Assembly: GCA_018240025.1 (NCBI GenBank)
Contig: JAFEGM010000034.1
Location: forward strand, 63,639 to 127,638
DNA: 64,000 nt
Direction: 5' to 3'
Source of the DNA: Verrucomicrobiota bacterium
GTDB lineage: Bacteria > Verrucomicrobiota > Verrucomicrobiia > Chthoniobacterales > SZAS-18
A program made the position numbers and the translations under genes. The notes below the pieces were generated by a model. That model did no database searches. It had not been told where the DNA came from and saw only the letters and a list, made by a program, of their open reading frames with translations. Positions 27,104-36,221 of the stretch are shown here, in pieces. How positions within the stretch are numbered: the stretch's first letter is position 1; each line of letters starts with the position of its first letter.

Positions 27104-28345
27104 TCAGGGCGTGCCGAGGTGCTTCTGGGAGGAGACGATCGTGCCGCCGAGCGCGGTGCAGCCGATGGCGATGCCCGCATCGATGGCCGTGCCGAACAGG
27201 CGCTCGCCGCGGCAGAAGCTGGCCGTACCTTGCGCCCGGAGGCCGGCCGCGCCGCTGCTGCTCACCCCGTAGCAGTTGTTGGCGGTCGCGGCGCTCAGGC
27301 CGATGCCGCTGGAGCTGGTGCCGTGGCAGTTGGTGGCGAGGATGGCGAAGAGGCCGCCGCCCGTGTCGCTGCGTCCGCCGCAGTTGAGCGCCGATTGGTA
27401 GGCATACAGGCCGGTTCCGGCCGGGGCGTAGCCGTAGGAATCGGTCGCTCGCTCCGCCTGGATGCCAAAGCCGGAGCCCTGCCCGAAACCGCGGGAGTTT
27501 GTCACCGTGCCGTTGGGGGCGTCGATGCCGGACAGCCCGCCGTCGAGTCCGATGCTCTCTCCGTAGGAGTTGGTCACGCTGCCGCCGCTGGCGGAGCCGG
27601 TGAAGATGCCCGAGCCGTTGGCGAAGCGGACGGTGCAGTCGATGACGGTGTGGGCATAGATCCCGATGCCGCCGCAGGTCTCGACCGTACAGCGCTCCGC
27701 CGTGCCGCGCTCCGCATTGAGGCCGACGGCGCGGGTGCCCGCGACGCGCAGGTCGGAGAGTCGGCAGGTGGGCGGCGTGATCACCCCGGCGAAGCTCACC
27801 GCATTGGTCCAGCCAGCGAGGACGAAGGCGCCACCGGAGCCGACGGTGGTGCCGCCGGAGATCGCGCCGTTACGGACGTGCACCCCCGGGTAATAGCCGG
27901 AGATGAGCACGCCCGACCCACCCGTGCCGGTCAGGCGGCGCACCGCGAAGCCGTTGAGGTCGAGCGTCACGTCAGCGCTCGCCACGGTGATGCCATGGGT
28001 CGCGCTTTCGACGTTCAGATTGCCGGTCAGGAAGTAGCTGCCGGGAAAGCTGATGGTGATCGCGCCGTTGACGTCGACGGTCACGCCGGGCTGGCCCGCG
28101 ATGAGCGGAATGCGGTTGGGCACGCCGTTCTGCTTGGACTGGATGGCGTTGAGTTGGGTGCTTTGCGTGTTGTTCTGCGCTTCCACGAAAGCCGCCTTTT
28201 CGAAGACCTCCTGCAGGGTCTTCATGACCGGGGCGGGGGCGCCGGGCGGCGGCGTCAGACTGCCTTGACCGAAGGCGCGGGCGACCAGGGCGAGGCTGAA
28301 GGCAAGGGCGAGAGCGTTGGGGAGAGATCGGCGGGCGAGATTCAT
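27104..28345 (-). CDS. Secreted right-handed beta-helix protein
   Basis: 413 residues from ATG at 28345 (MNLARRSLPNAL), with a signal peptide to about residue 27 and a short helical stretch of Gln/Asn (EAQNNTQSTQLNAIQSK). From about 85 onward the sequence is a series of 20-25-residue turns such as GITVASADVTLDLNGFAVRR, HVRNGAISGG and ATNCHGTSSSGIGLSA, the pattern of parallel beta-helix (pectate-lyase-like) proteins. No catalytic triad is visible, so binding to a glycan or a structural role is as likely as lyase activity. The open frame continues to 30682 because of the antisense kinase gene. Confidence 0.72.
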   Translation of the reverse strand: MNLARRSLPNALALAFSLALVARAFGQGSLTPPPGAPAPVMKTLQEVFEKAAFVEAQNNTQSTQLNAIQSKQNGVPNRIPLIAGQPGVTVDVNGAITISFPGSYFLTGNLNVESATHGITVASADVTLDLNGFAVRRLTGTGGSGVLISGYYPGVHVRNGAISGGTTVGSGGAFVLAGWTNAVSFAGVITPPTCRLSDLRVAGTRAVGLNAERGTAERCTVETCGGIGIYAHTVIDCTVRFANGSGIFTGSASGGSVTNSYGESIGLDGGLSGIDAPNGTVTNSRGFGQGSGFGIQAERATDSYGYAPAGTGLYAYQSALNCGGRSDTGGGLFAILATNCHGTSSSGIGLSAATANNCYGVSSSGAAGLRAQGTASFCRGERLFGTAIDAGIAIGCTALGGTIVSSQKHLGTP

Positions 28346-28399
28346 GATGGTTGTGAACGAATGCGTCGGTAATCTCGCCATCGAGTCCCCCGCCTGGGT

Positions 28400-28450
28400 A
28401 TCCGACCTCGGTCGGAGGGGGCGGCGCTTCTTCTCCGACCTTCGTCGGAT
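28400..28450. promoter_or_regulatory. Paired TCCGAC/GTCGGA palindromes between divergent genes
   Basis: TCCGACCTCGGTCGGA (28401-28416) and CTCCGACCTTCGTCGGAT (28433-28450) are each palindromic and are near reverse complements of one another. They sit between the divergent starts of the beta-helix gene (28345) and the histidine kinase (28487). They could be a dimeric operator for the adjacent regulator or a dispersed hairpin repeat; the sequence alone does not decide. Confidence 0.5.
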
Positions 28451-28486
28451 GTCCGCGGTGAAGTCCTCGTGTACGCTGGCGGCTGC

Positions 28487-30733
28487 ATGTCTCCCGGCCG
28501 TCTCCTCTGCTGCCTGCTGGCGCTCGGCCTCGGCTGGGCCGGTCGGCCGGGGCTCGGCGCGGCGGAGCGCGAATTGACCAGCGTGCGCGAAGTGGTCGCG
28601 CTGGAGGCCCTCGACGCGGGCCAGCGTCCCCGGCCCGTGCGACTCCGGGGCGTGGTCACGGAGGTGGGCACGAGCGGGCTCAGCCTGACGCTGGACGAAG
28701 GCGGCCAGGGCGTCGGCGTCGTCCTCGGGCCAGGCGTGGCCTGTCCCGCGCTGGGCGACGACGTGGAGCTGAGCGGCGTGACCGCCACGGTCACGGTCAT
28801 GGGCCACTCGCATCCCCGGGTGACCGCAACGACGCTGCGGGTGCTCGGCCGCCGACCGTTGCCGACGCCGCTGCCGTTGAGCCTGGCTACGCTCAATCGC
28901 TTCGGGCATTTCGAGCGCTGGGTTCGGATCGAAGGCCACGTGGTGCGCTGGAAGTTCCGGCGCTCGAATCTGGAGCTCGTGCTGCTGCTGGGCGGCACGG
29001 ACGACTGGACCACCGTGGTCGTGCGCACGTCCAGCCGGCCGGAGCTGGTCGCGCAGCTGATGGGCGCCAAGGTGCGTTTGACCGGGATCAATGCGGGCAC
29101 CAGCACGCATGACGCCTTCGGGGCGTTCATCGCGCCTTCGCTGGAACAGCTGGAGATTCTCCAACCGGGCGGGAGCGACCCCTTCGACGCGCCGACGGCC
29201 GGCGTGGCCGAGGTGATCGAGGGGCGCATCGAGGCCGGCGCGCGGATCCGGGTCCGCGGCACGCTCCTGGCCCGGCCGGGCGAGCGGTTGGCCTATGTGC
29301 GCGGGCCCGAGGGCCAGGCGTTCTCCGCCTATCTGCTGCCGCCCTTCACCGGCAATCCGGCGCAGGAGGAATTCGCCGACGCCGGACCGCTGCCGATGCT
29401 GGAGCCGGGCGATGAAGTCGAGGTGGTCGGCTCGCCTTCGCCGCACGAATGGGCCAGCAGCCCAGGGGGCTACGCGCTGCATTTCTGCCACGTGCGTGTG
29501 CTCGGCCGCCGGACGCCGCCCGAGCCGGTGCCGACCTCCCTGACCGAGATCGCCCAGGGCCGCTGGACGCACGATCTCGTGCAGGTGCAGGGCCGCCTGC
29601 TCTCGCTGCTCGAGGTGCCGGTGGAACGCGGCGAGCGGCGCACCGTCATGCAGCTGGAAGCCGGCGGCGCGCGGTTGCCGCTGGCGTATCAGTCGACCCG
29701 CCCCACCACCTTCGATGCGCTGAAGGTGGACGACGCTGTGCTGGTGACCGCGCTGGTCGATCGCGCCGCGGCGGGCGAGCCGCGACAGCTGCGGCTGCTC
29801 TCGGTCGGCGACATCAAGTCGCTCGGCATCTCGCCCGACGTGCGCGCCCGACGGCTCTGGCTGTGGGGCGGCTCGGGCGCCCTCGTGCTCATGCTGCTCG
29901 GCGGGTGGATCGCGACGCTGCGGCGTTCCGCCCAGTTGCAGGCGGCGGCCGCGGCCACGCTGGAGCGACGGGTGGCGGAGCGCACCACGGATCTGCAGCA
30001 GGCGCAGGTCGAACTGCACGAGGCGCTCGGGCGGGAACGCGAACTGGGCGAGTTGAAGACGCGCTTCGTCTCGATGGTCAGCCACGAGTTCCGCACGCCG
30101 CTGGGGGTGATCATGTCGTCCGTCGAGCTGCTGCAGCATTACTCCGCCCGCCTGCCGGAGGAGGAGCGGCGGCATCAGCTCGAGGCCATCCGTGCCTCGA
30201 CCGCGCACATGGGCGACCTGATGGAAAAGGTGTTGGTGCTGAGCCGCGCCGATGCGGGCAAGATCAGCTTTCGTCCGCAGCCGCTCGATCTCGTCGCGTT
30301 GGTGGAGAAGGTCGTGGACGAAACGCGATCGCATACGGCCGGAAAATGCCGTCTGACGCTGCACGCTGAGGGCGATCTGGCCGGGGCCCAAGGCGACGAG
30401 TCGCTCCTGCGCCACATCCTCGGCAACCTGGTGGCCAACGCGGTGAAATACTCGCCCCCGGACGCGCCGGTCGAGATCCGCCTCCGGCGCGATGGCGCGC
30501 AGGCGGTCACCGTGGTCGAGGACCGCGGCATCGGCATTCCCGAAAAGGACCGCGTCCGGCTCTTCGAGGCCTTCCACCGCGGCTCGAACGTGGGCGAGAC
30601 GCCCGGCACGGGCCTTGGGCTCGTTATCGTCAAACGCTGCGTCGAACTCCACGGCGGCCGGCTCGATTTCACCTCCGCCCACGCCGGCACCCGCTTCACC
30701 GTGGTGCTGCCCCTGTTTCGCACCCCCGCATGA
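28487..30733 (+). CDS. Sensor histidine kinase with tandem OB-like sensory domains
   Basis: 748 residues from ATG 28487, with a signal-like N terminus. About 430 extracytoplasmic residues contain four similar beta-barrel-like segments, each opening with a VRxxG(V/H/T/R)(V/L) strand (PVRLRGVVTEV, WVRIEGHVVRW, RIRVRGTLLAR, LVQVQGRLLSL). A membrane helix lies at about 467-488, then a coiled coil (LERRVAERTTDLQQAQVELHEALG), HisKA with SMVSHEFRTPLG, and HATPase_c with the N box (NLVANAVKYS), G1 DRGIGIP and GTGLGLVI. It is complete and phosphorylates the response regulator encoded by the overlapping next gene. Confidence 0.88.
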   Translation: MSPGRLLCCLLALGLGWAGRPGLGAAERELTSVREVVALEALDAGQRPRPVRLRGVVTEVGTSGLSLTLDEGGQGVGVVLGPGVACPALGDDVELSGVTATVTVMGHSHPRVTATTLRVLGRRPLPTPLPLSLATLNRFGHFERWVRIEGHVVRWKFRRSNLELVLLLGGTDDWTTVVVRTSSRPELVAQLMGAKVRLTGINAGTSTHDAFGAFIAPSLEQLEILQPGGSDPFDAPTAGVAEVIEGRIEAGARIRVRGTLLARPGERLAYVRGPEGQAFSAYLLPPFTGNPAQEEFADAGPLPMLEPGDEVEVVGSPSPHEWASSPGGYALHFCHVRVLGRRTPPEPVPTSLTEIAQGRWTHDLVQVQGRLLSLLEVPVERGERRTVMQLEAGGARLPLAYQSTRPTTFDALKVDDAVLVTALVDRAAAGEPRQLRLLSVGDIKSLGISPDVRARRLWLWGGSGALVLMLLGGWIATLRRSAQLQAAAAATLERRVAERTTDLQQAQVELHEALGRERELGELKTRFVSMVSHEFRTPLGVIMSSVELLQHYSARLPEEERRHQLEAIRASTAHMGDLMEKVLVLSRADAGKISFRPQPLDLVALVEKVVDETRSHTAGKCRLTLHAEGDLAGAQGDESLLRHILGNLVANAVKYSPPDAPVEIRLRRDGAQAVTVVEDRGIGIPEKDRVRLFEAFHRGSNVGETPGTGLGLVIVKRCVELHGGRLDFTSAHAGTRFTVVLPLFRTPA

Positions 30734-31371
30734 AAAAGAAGATTCTCATCATCGAGGACCAGCCCACGATGCGCCGCAACGTCGCTCTGATGCTGGAGCT
30801 GGAAGGCTACACCACCTGCACCGCGGAGAACGGCCGCCTCGGCCTCGAACTCGCGCGCCGCGAGCGTCCGGACCTGGTGCTGTGCGATGTCATGATGCCC
30901 GAGTGCGACGGCTACGCGGTGGTGGAGGCGTTCCGGGCGGAAGCCGATTTCGCGCACACGCCGTTCATCTTCCTGACCGCCCGGGCGGACCGCCAGGACA
31001 TCCGCCTCGGGATGAATCTGGGCGCCGACGACTACCTCACCAAGCCCGTCGTGCGCGACGACCTGCTGGCCGCGGTGCAGTCACGGCTGGCCCGGGCCGA
31101 ACTGTGGCAGCAGCGTCTGGCGGAGGGTGGGGGATTCTCGCCCGATTTCGCCCGGCCCGAGCTGCTCGTACGGGCGTTCGGTCTGACGCCACGCGAGGCT
31201 GACGTGCTCATCTGGGTAGCGCAAGGGAAGACCAACGCCGAGATCGCGCTCATCCTCGGCATCAGCGAAAAGACGGCCAAGCAGCACCTCGGCGTGTGCT
31301 TCGAAAAACTCGGAGTGGAGAATCGCGGTGCCGCCACGCTGGCGGCGCTGGAGGTGCTCAGCCGGCGCTGA
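30730..31371 (+). CDS. Response regulator, REC plus LuxR-type HTH
   Basis: 213 residues. The receiver domain (1-120) has acidic pocket Glu9/Asp10, phospho-acceptor Asp53 (LCDVMMPECDGY), FLTAR and YLTKPV. The HTH (about 147-205) reads LTPREADVLIWVAQGKTNAEIALILGISEKTAKQHL, the LuxR/NarL recognition pattern. ATGA overlaps the kinase stop, so the pair is co-translated. The target promoter is not visible; the paired palindromes at 28400-28450 upstream of the kinase are a possible binding site. Confidence 0.94.
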   Translation: MKKKILIIEDQPTMRRNVALMLELEGYTTCTAENGRLGLELARRERPDLVLCDVMMPECDGYAVVEAFRAEADFAHTPFIFLTARADRQDIRLGMNLGADDYLTKPVVRDDLLAAVQSRLARAELWQQRLAEGGGFSPDFARPELLVRAFGLTPREADVLIWVAQGKTNAEIALILGISEKTAKQHLGVCFEKLGVENRGAATLAALEVLSRR

Positions 31372-31506
31372 GCGTTCGCCCCACGGATGGGACGCGGCGG
31401 TCCCGCGGTCGAAACGCTCGCCTGCGATTTGGCTCCAGCCTCCAGAAGCGGGCGGCGCGGCGCGCAGGATTGGCATGACCCCTGCGCCGCGCGTTGGGCA
31501 CTCGCC

Positions 31507-33945
31507 ATGACCGACCTCCTTTTCGCCCTCCGCCGGCTGCGCAAATCGCCTGCGTTCACCCTCTTCGCCGTTCTCACGCTGGCGCTCGGCATTGGCGCCA
31601 GCACGGCCATGTTCAGCGTGGTCGAGGGCGTGCTGCTCCGCCCGCTGCCGGTGCGCGAGCCGGAGCGGTTGATGCGGCTCTACGAGAGCTACCTCGACCG
31701 ACCCTCCTGGCTGGGCAGCGTGTCGGTGCCGAATTACCGCGACTGGGCCGAGCAGACGAAATCGTTCGAAGGCCTGTCCGCCCAGCGCTACGCCAGCGTG
31801 GCCCTGCGGGAAGGCAGCACACCGCCGGAGCGTCTGCGCGCGGCCAACGTGACGGCCAACTATTTCAGCGTCGTGGGCGGCACGCCGCTGCTCGGTCGTA
31901 CCCTGCGTGAGGGCGAGGACGCCGCTGGCGCCGAGCCGGTCGCGGTGATCTCGGAGGGGCTCTGGCGCACGCGCTTCAAGGCGGCTTCGGACATCATCGG
32001 ACGGCGCTTCGTGCTCGACGGCCTCAGCACCGAGGTGGTCGGCGTGATGCCGGATCGCTTCCGCCTGCCCTACGACCGCGTGCAGATCTGGACGCCGCTG
32101 GTCTTTCCCCAGAGCGCTGTGACCCAGCGGGGGAATCACTCCTACGACGTGGTCGGCCGGCTGCGCGCCGGGGTGACCCTCGAGGCTGCGCGGCAGGACC
32201 TGCGCGCCATCGCGGCGGAGATTGCGCGGAAGTATCCCGAGGCGCAGGTGAATCGCACCGTGGTGGTCACTCCGGTGGTCGAGTCCATGACCGGCACCGC
32301 CCGCCGCAGCCTGGTATTGTTGAGCGTGGCGGCAGCCTGCGTGCTGGCCATCGCCGGGGCCAACGTGACCGGCCTCCTCCTCGCCCGCGCGGCGGCGCTG
32401 CGCCGCGAGCTTTCCGTGCGCATGGCCCTCGGCGCGGGCCGCTGGCAGATCGTGCGGCAGCTGGTGGCCGAGAGCGCCCTGCTCGCGCTCGGCGGCGCCG
32501 CCCTCGGCGCGCTCTTCGCGCATTGGGGGGTCGATGCCTTCGTCGCCCTGGCCGGCAACGCCTTACCGCGGGCCCACGAGGTGCAGGTGAATGCGGGCGC
32601 GCTGACCTTTGCGGTCGGCGCGGCGCTCGCGGTGGGCATCGTCTGCGGCCTGCTGCCCGCCTGGGCCACGCTGCGGCGGCACGATCTCGCCGCCGGGCTG
32701 CAGACCCGCGACGGCTCCGGCGTGGGCGGCCGGCAGCGGCTGCGCGCGTTCCTGGTCGGCGCGGAGATCGCGGCCACGCTCGTCCTGCTGGCCGGCGGCG
32801 GACTCCTCTTCCGCTCGCTCCAGCATCTGCTCGAAACGCCCAGCGGCCTGCGCCCCGAGGGCGTGCTGACTGCGCGCGTGGCGCTGCCGGCCGAGCGCTA
32901 TCCGACCCCCGCGGCGCTGGCCGAGTTCTACGGCCGGCTCGACCGGCAGCTCGCCGCCGCGCCCGGAGTCGAGGCCGCGGGCGGGATCAGCATCCTGCCC
33001 ATCGACGACTGGGGCACGAACGGCGACTTCCTCATCGAGGGTCGGCCGCCCTTCCCGGCCGGCGCAGAGCCGAACGCCGAGTACCGCAGCGTTTTCGGCA
33101 ACTACTACCGGGCCGTCGGCATGCGGCTGGCGGCGGGGCGTTTCCTCGATGCACGTGATGACCTGAACGCGCCGCGCGCCGTCATGATCAACGAGACCAT
33201 GGCGCGCCGTTTTTGGCCCTCCGTGCAGGAGGCGGTCGGAGCGCGCCTGGGCGGCTTCAGCGCGAAGGACGAGTGGTGGACGATCGTCGGCGTCTTCGCC
33301 GACGTGCGCCAAAGCGGTCTCGACCGGGCCGTTGAGCTCGAGGTGCACTTCAGCTGTGCGCAGTCGCCGCACGCCGGCTCGGCCGGTGAATCGTTCGCCC
33401 AGAATGTCACCCTCGCCGCCCGTGCGGCCGGCGGGCAGGCTGCGACCGCGCTCGCCACGTCGCTGCGCGAGGCCGTGCGGGTCGTCGATGGCGGGCTCCC
33501 GCTCTACCGCGTGATGCCCATGACCGAGATCCTGGACGAATCGACCGCCGCCCGCCGGCTCAACCTCCGCCTCCTCGGCTGCTTCGGCGGCGTGGCCCTC
33601 GTGCTTGCGGCCGTGGGGCTGTATGGCGTGACCAGCTTCCTGGTCGCCCAGCGCGAGCGCGAGTTCGGCGTCCGCTTGGCCATCGGCGCGCAGGCGCCCG
33701 ATATTCTCCGCCTCGTACTGCGTCAGGGCATGCTCCTGACTGCCGCCGGCGGCGTCGTGGGTCTCGTCGCTGCGCTCGGCCTGGGTCGCCTGTTAGGCAG
33801 CCTGCTTTACGGAGTACCGTTCTGGGATCCGCTCGTGCTGGGCGCTTCCGTCATCATCCTCGGCTGCGTCACATTGCTCGCCTGCTTCCTCCCCGCCTGG
33901 CGCGCCAGCCGCGTCGATCCCCTGGTGGTGCTGCGCGCGGAGTAG
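31507..33945 (+). CDS. ADOP-type duplicated orphan ABC permease (MacB/FtsX family)
   Basis: 812 residues. The protein starts [30 protein letters not shown], the hallmark N terminus of acidobacterial/verrucomicrobial duplicated orphan permeases. Domain order: helix 20-42, periplasmic MacB core (about 50-240), an FtsX block of three helices (near 265-385), a second helix and periplasmic domain (about 425-650), and a second FtsX block (about 695-805), ending [15 protein letters not shown]. No ATPase is encoded beside it, hence 'orphan'. The family probably exports lipids, peptides or siderophore-like molecules. ATG 31507 was chosen over an in-frame upstream codon at 31387. Confidence 0.9.
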   Translation: MTDLLFALRRLRKSPAFTLFAVLTLALGIGASTAMFSVVEGVLLRPLPVREPERLMRLYESYLDRPSWLGSVSVPNYRDWAEQTKSFEGLSAQRYASVALREGSTPPERLRAANVTANYFSVVGGTPLLGRTLREGEDAAGAEPVAVISEGLWRTRFKAASDIIGRRFVLDGLSTEVVGVMPDRFRLPYDRVQIWTPLVFPQSAVTQRGNHSYDVVGRLRAGVTLEAARQDLRAIAAEIARKYPEAQVNRTVVVTPVVESMTGTARRSLVLLSVAAACVLAIAGANVTGLLLARAAALRRELSVRMALGAGRWQIVRQLVAESALLALGGAALGALFAHWGVDAFVALAGNALPRAHEVQVNAGALTFAVGAALAVGIVCGLLPAWATLRRHDLAAGLQTRDGSGVGGRQRLRAFLVGAEIAATLVLLAGGGLLFRSLQHLLETPSGLRPEGVLTARVALPAERYPTPAALAEFYGRLDRQLAAAPGVEAAGGISILPIDDWGTNGDFLIEGRPPFPAGAEPNAEYRSVFGNYYRAVGMRLAAGRFLDARDDLNAPRAVMINETMARRFWPSVQEAVGARLGGFSAKDEWWTIVGVFADVRQSGLDRAVELEVHFSCAQSPHAGSAGESFAQNVTLAARAAGGQAATALATSLREAVRVVDGGLPLYRVMPMTEILDESTAARRLNLRLLGCFGGVALVLAAVGLYGVTSFLVAQREREFGVRLAIGAQAPDILRLVLRQGMLLTAAGGVVGLVAALGLGRLLGSLLYGVPFWDPLVLGASVIILGCVTLLACFLPAWRASRVDPLVVLRAE

Positions 33946-33950
33946 CTGGC

Positions 33951-34250
33951 AGGCACTCTCCGAGTGCGGCCAGGTCGCGGAGGGGGCGTGTTCGCGACCG
34001 GATTTTAGGTCCCCATCCGGACGGGCGATCTGCCTCCGGATGGAGCTACCGCCGTGCTTTGAGAGCCCGCCGCACTCGGAGAGTGCGGACTACTTCCGCG
34101 CAGGATGAGTGACGAAGCCACCCAGCGGGAACGAGGGGGACGTCAGTACTCTGAGCCTTCCGCGTCCTCTTGGTCCACTTCCGATCTCCTTCGGGGAATT
34201 TGCCGCCGTGCTTTGAGAGCCAGCCGCACTCGGAGAGTGCGGACTACTTC
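33951..34250. repeat. Intergenic hairpins of the CCGCACTC/GAGTGCGG family and a 45-bp direct repeat
   Basis: The 298 bases between the ADOP permease and the next gene hold no gene. Present are a CACTCTCCGAGTGCGG hairpin (33951-33970), a CCATCCGGA/TCCGGATGG stem (34013-34043), and two copies of a 45-bp segment (34051-34095 and 34205-34249, one mismatch), each containing the GCCGCACTCGGAGAGTGCGG hairpin. The second copy runs into the 3' end of the minus-strand gene and supplies its TAG stop (34244-34246). Further family members lie at 37405-37429 and 52049-52210. Confidence 0.9.
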
Positions 34251-35212
34251 CCGCGCGTCAGCGCAATGCTGCGCTTGATCTTCTTCTGCATCAGCGACTC
34301 GGCCCCGAGGCGCTCGACGCCGCGGAGGTTGGCGAGTTGGGCGGAGGAAACGAGGTCGGCGCGGAAGACGAGGGTGGAGGGCTTGCCGTCGATCTCGACC
34401 GGCCACATTTGAAAAAGCGTCAGCGAGGCGAAGTAGCCGCCGCTGGCGTAGAAGCCGCAATCCACGGCCTGGACCGCGCCGCCGGCTTGCGGCCGGACGT
34501 AGAACGCCCCGAGCGAGACGATGGCCTCGTCGTCGGCGTCGGAGAGGTCCCACGACAGCGTGGGCCGGCCGCCGCCGCTCTCGACCGTGGAGGAGATCAG
34601 GCTCCCGAAGCGGCTCTTCAGCTTGTCTTGTGCGCCGAGCATCGCAGCCAGTTCCGCGGCGGGCCGCGTGCCGCTGGTCTCGTAGGCGGCCACCCTGCCG
34701 ATGCCGCCGCTGGCGAATTCCGCGGCGCGCTTGGCCAGCACCTCGGCCCAAAACCCGCCCACCGCCGAGGCGCTCGCTTCGGAGGGAGCCTTGGCCAGGT
34801 CGGCGGCAGTCAGCTGCAGCGTGGAAGCCTTGGCATTGGTCTGCTTGATCCAGGCCTGCACCGGCGAGTTGTTGGGCGGATTGCGCAAGGCGCTGAAGGT
34901 CGCGGCGCTGGGTGAGCCGCTGAACTCTGCGTGCAGGTACACCTTCAGGTCGCTGTAGCGCTGCGGATTGAACCGGCGCAGCGCCTCGGCGGTTTCGGCC
35001 GGCGTGCCGGCGACTGCGTACACGCTTTGCACGGCGAGGGTGCGTCCGCTGCTGCCGCTGCGCTGGGTCTTGACCTCGCCCTTGCCGAGCGCGGCCAGAT
35101 CGACAGTCGGGAAGGCGGAAAATGAGGCCAGTTCCGCGGCGGGATCGGCCGCCGACGCAGTCAGCGAGGCGGTCGCAAACAGTAGGGCAAGACAGAGGCG
35201 TCGAGGAGACAT
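34244..35212 (-). CDS. Hypothetical secreted protein
   Basis: 322 residues, not recognised. A signal peptide (CLALLFATASLTASAA) leads to a mixed alpha/beta body with features such as AAELASFSAFPTVDLAAL, ETAEALRRFNPQRYSDLKVYLH and GGYFASLTLFQMWPVEIDG, and a basic C terminus (KKIKRSIALTRGK). No catalytic motif or cysteine cluster is seen. It is encoded divergently from the ABC exporter (67-base gap). Its stop codon lies in a CCGCACTC-type repeat, which may have replaced the original end. Confidence 0.6.
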   Translation of the reverse strand: MSPRRLCLALLFATASLTASAADPAAELASFSAFPTVDLAALGKGEVKTQRSGSSGRTLAVQSVYAVAGTPAETAEALRRFNPQRYSDLKVYLHAEFSGSPSAATFSALRNPPNNSPVQAWIKQTNAKASTLQLTAADLAKAPSEASASAVGGFWAEVLAKRAAEFASGGIGRVAAYETSGTRPAAELAAMLGAQDKLKSRFGSLISSTVESGGGRPTLSWDLSDADDEAIVSLGAFYVRPQAGGAVQAVDCGFYASGGYFASLTLFQMWPVEIDGKPSTLVFRADLVSSAQLANLRGVERLGAESLMQKKIKRSIALTRGK

Positions 35213-35279
35213 CGGGCAATCTCTCCCGGCCCCGGTCTTTGCAAAACAATTCGCGCTGCGCTAGCGGGGGAATCCTGTC

Positions 35280-36221
35280 ATGCGCTCCCTCGTCGTCCTG
35301 GATCAGCTGGAGAAGTCGTTCGGCCGCATGCGGGCGGTCGATCGGGTCAGCCTCGAACTGCCGCCCGGCGAGATCTTCGGCTTCCTCGGCGCCAACGGCG
35401 CGGGCAAGACCACGACGATCCGCATGCTCTGCGGCCTGACCCGTCCGGACGGCGGCCGCGCCAGCATCGCCGGGCTCGACGTCTGGGCGCAGCGCAGCGA
35501 GGCCCGCAAGCTCTTCGGCTACATGCCGCAGAAGTTCAGTCTCTATCCGGATCTGTCGGTGCTGGAGAATCTCCGCTTCTTCGCCGGCGCCTGCCGCGTT
35601 CCGGCGGCCGAAGCGCCGGCGCGAATCGAAGCGCTCATCGAGCGGGCCGATCTGCGCGCCAAGCGCGACGCGCTGGCCGGCAGCCTGAGCGGCGGCATGA
35701 AGCAGCTGCTCGCCCTGGCCTGCGCCCTGGTGCACGAGCCCAAGCTCCTCTTTCTCGACGAGCCGACCGCCGGGCTCGATCCGGTGCATCGGCAGCAGAT
35801 GTGGGATCTGCTCTACGAGCTGAGCCACGGCGGCGTGGCCGTCTTCGTCACCACGCACTACATGGACGAGGCCGAGCGCTGTACCCAACTGGGCTTCATC
35901 CACCGAGGCCGCCTGCTGGCCCAGGCGCCGCCCGACCGGCTCAAATCCAGCTTCCGCGCGAAGCTGCTGGAGCTGGAGGTCGACCCCGTCATGCCCGCGC
36001 TGCTCCGTCTGCGCGCCGAGTCCGGCGTGCTCGGCGCCGCGTTGCGCAGCGGCCGGGTGCGGCTCTATGCACCGGACCCCGAGGCGCTGCTGGCGCGTTG
36101 GACGCAGGCCTGGCCGCATGCAGATCTCCGCCTCCTCGGGCATCGCTGGGCCGAGCCCGACATGGAGGATGTCTTCACCGCCTATTCGCAGGGGTACGAT
36201 GCCCTGCTCGACCGCGCATGA
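35280..36221 (+). CDS. ABC exporter ATP-binding protein
   Basis: 313 residues. Walker A is GANGAGKTTT (around 41-50), Q-loop GYMPQKFSL, signature LSGGMKQ, Walker B LLFLDEPTAGLDP, and the switch His in TTHYMDE. The C-terminal extension (about 225-313) is typical of CcmA/YhiH-type ATPases of ABC-2 exporters. It powers the permease encoded directly downstream, with which it overlaps by four bases (ATGA). The cargo is unknown; drug- or lipid-export systems use this pairing. Confidence 0.94.
   Translation: MRSLVVLDQLEKSFGRMRAVDRVSLELPPGEIFGFLGANGAGKTTTIRMLCGLTRPDGGRASIAGLDVWAQRSEARKLFGYMPQKFSLYPDLSVLENLRFFAGACRVPAAEAPARIEALIERADLRAKRDALAGSLSGGMKQLLALACALVHEPKLLFLDEPTAGLDPVHRQQMWDLLYELSHGGVAVFVTTHYMDEAERCTQLGFIHRGRLLAQAPPDRLKSSFRAKLLELEVDPVMPALLRLRAESGVLGAALRSGRVRLYAPDPEALLARWTQAWPHADLRLLGHRWAEPDMEDVFTAYSQGYDALLDRA

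Noticed and set aside
28346..30682. Upstream extension of the minus-strand beta-helix gene to 30682
   Set aside because: The extra 780 codons lie opposite the histidine kinase and give His/Arg/Gln-rich shadow sequence. The signal peptide begins at 28345.
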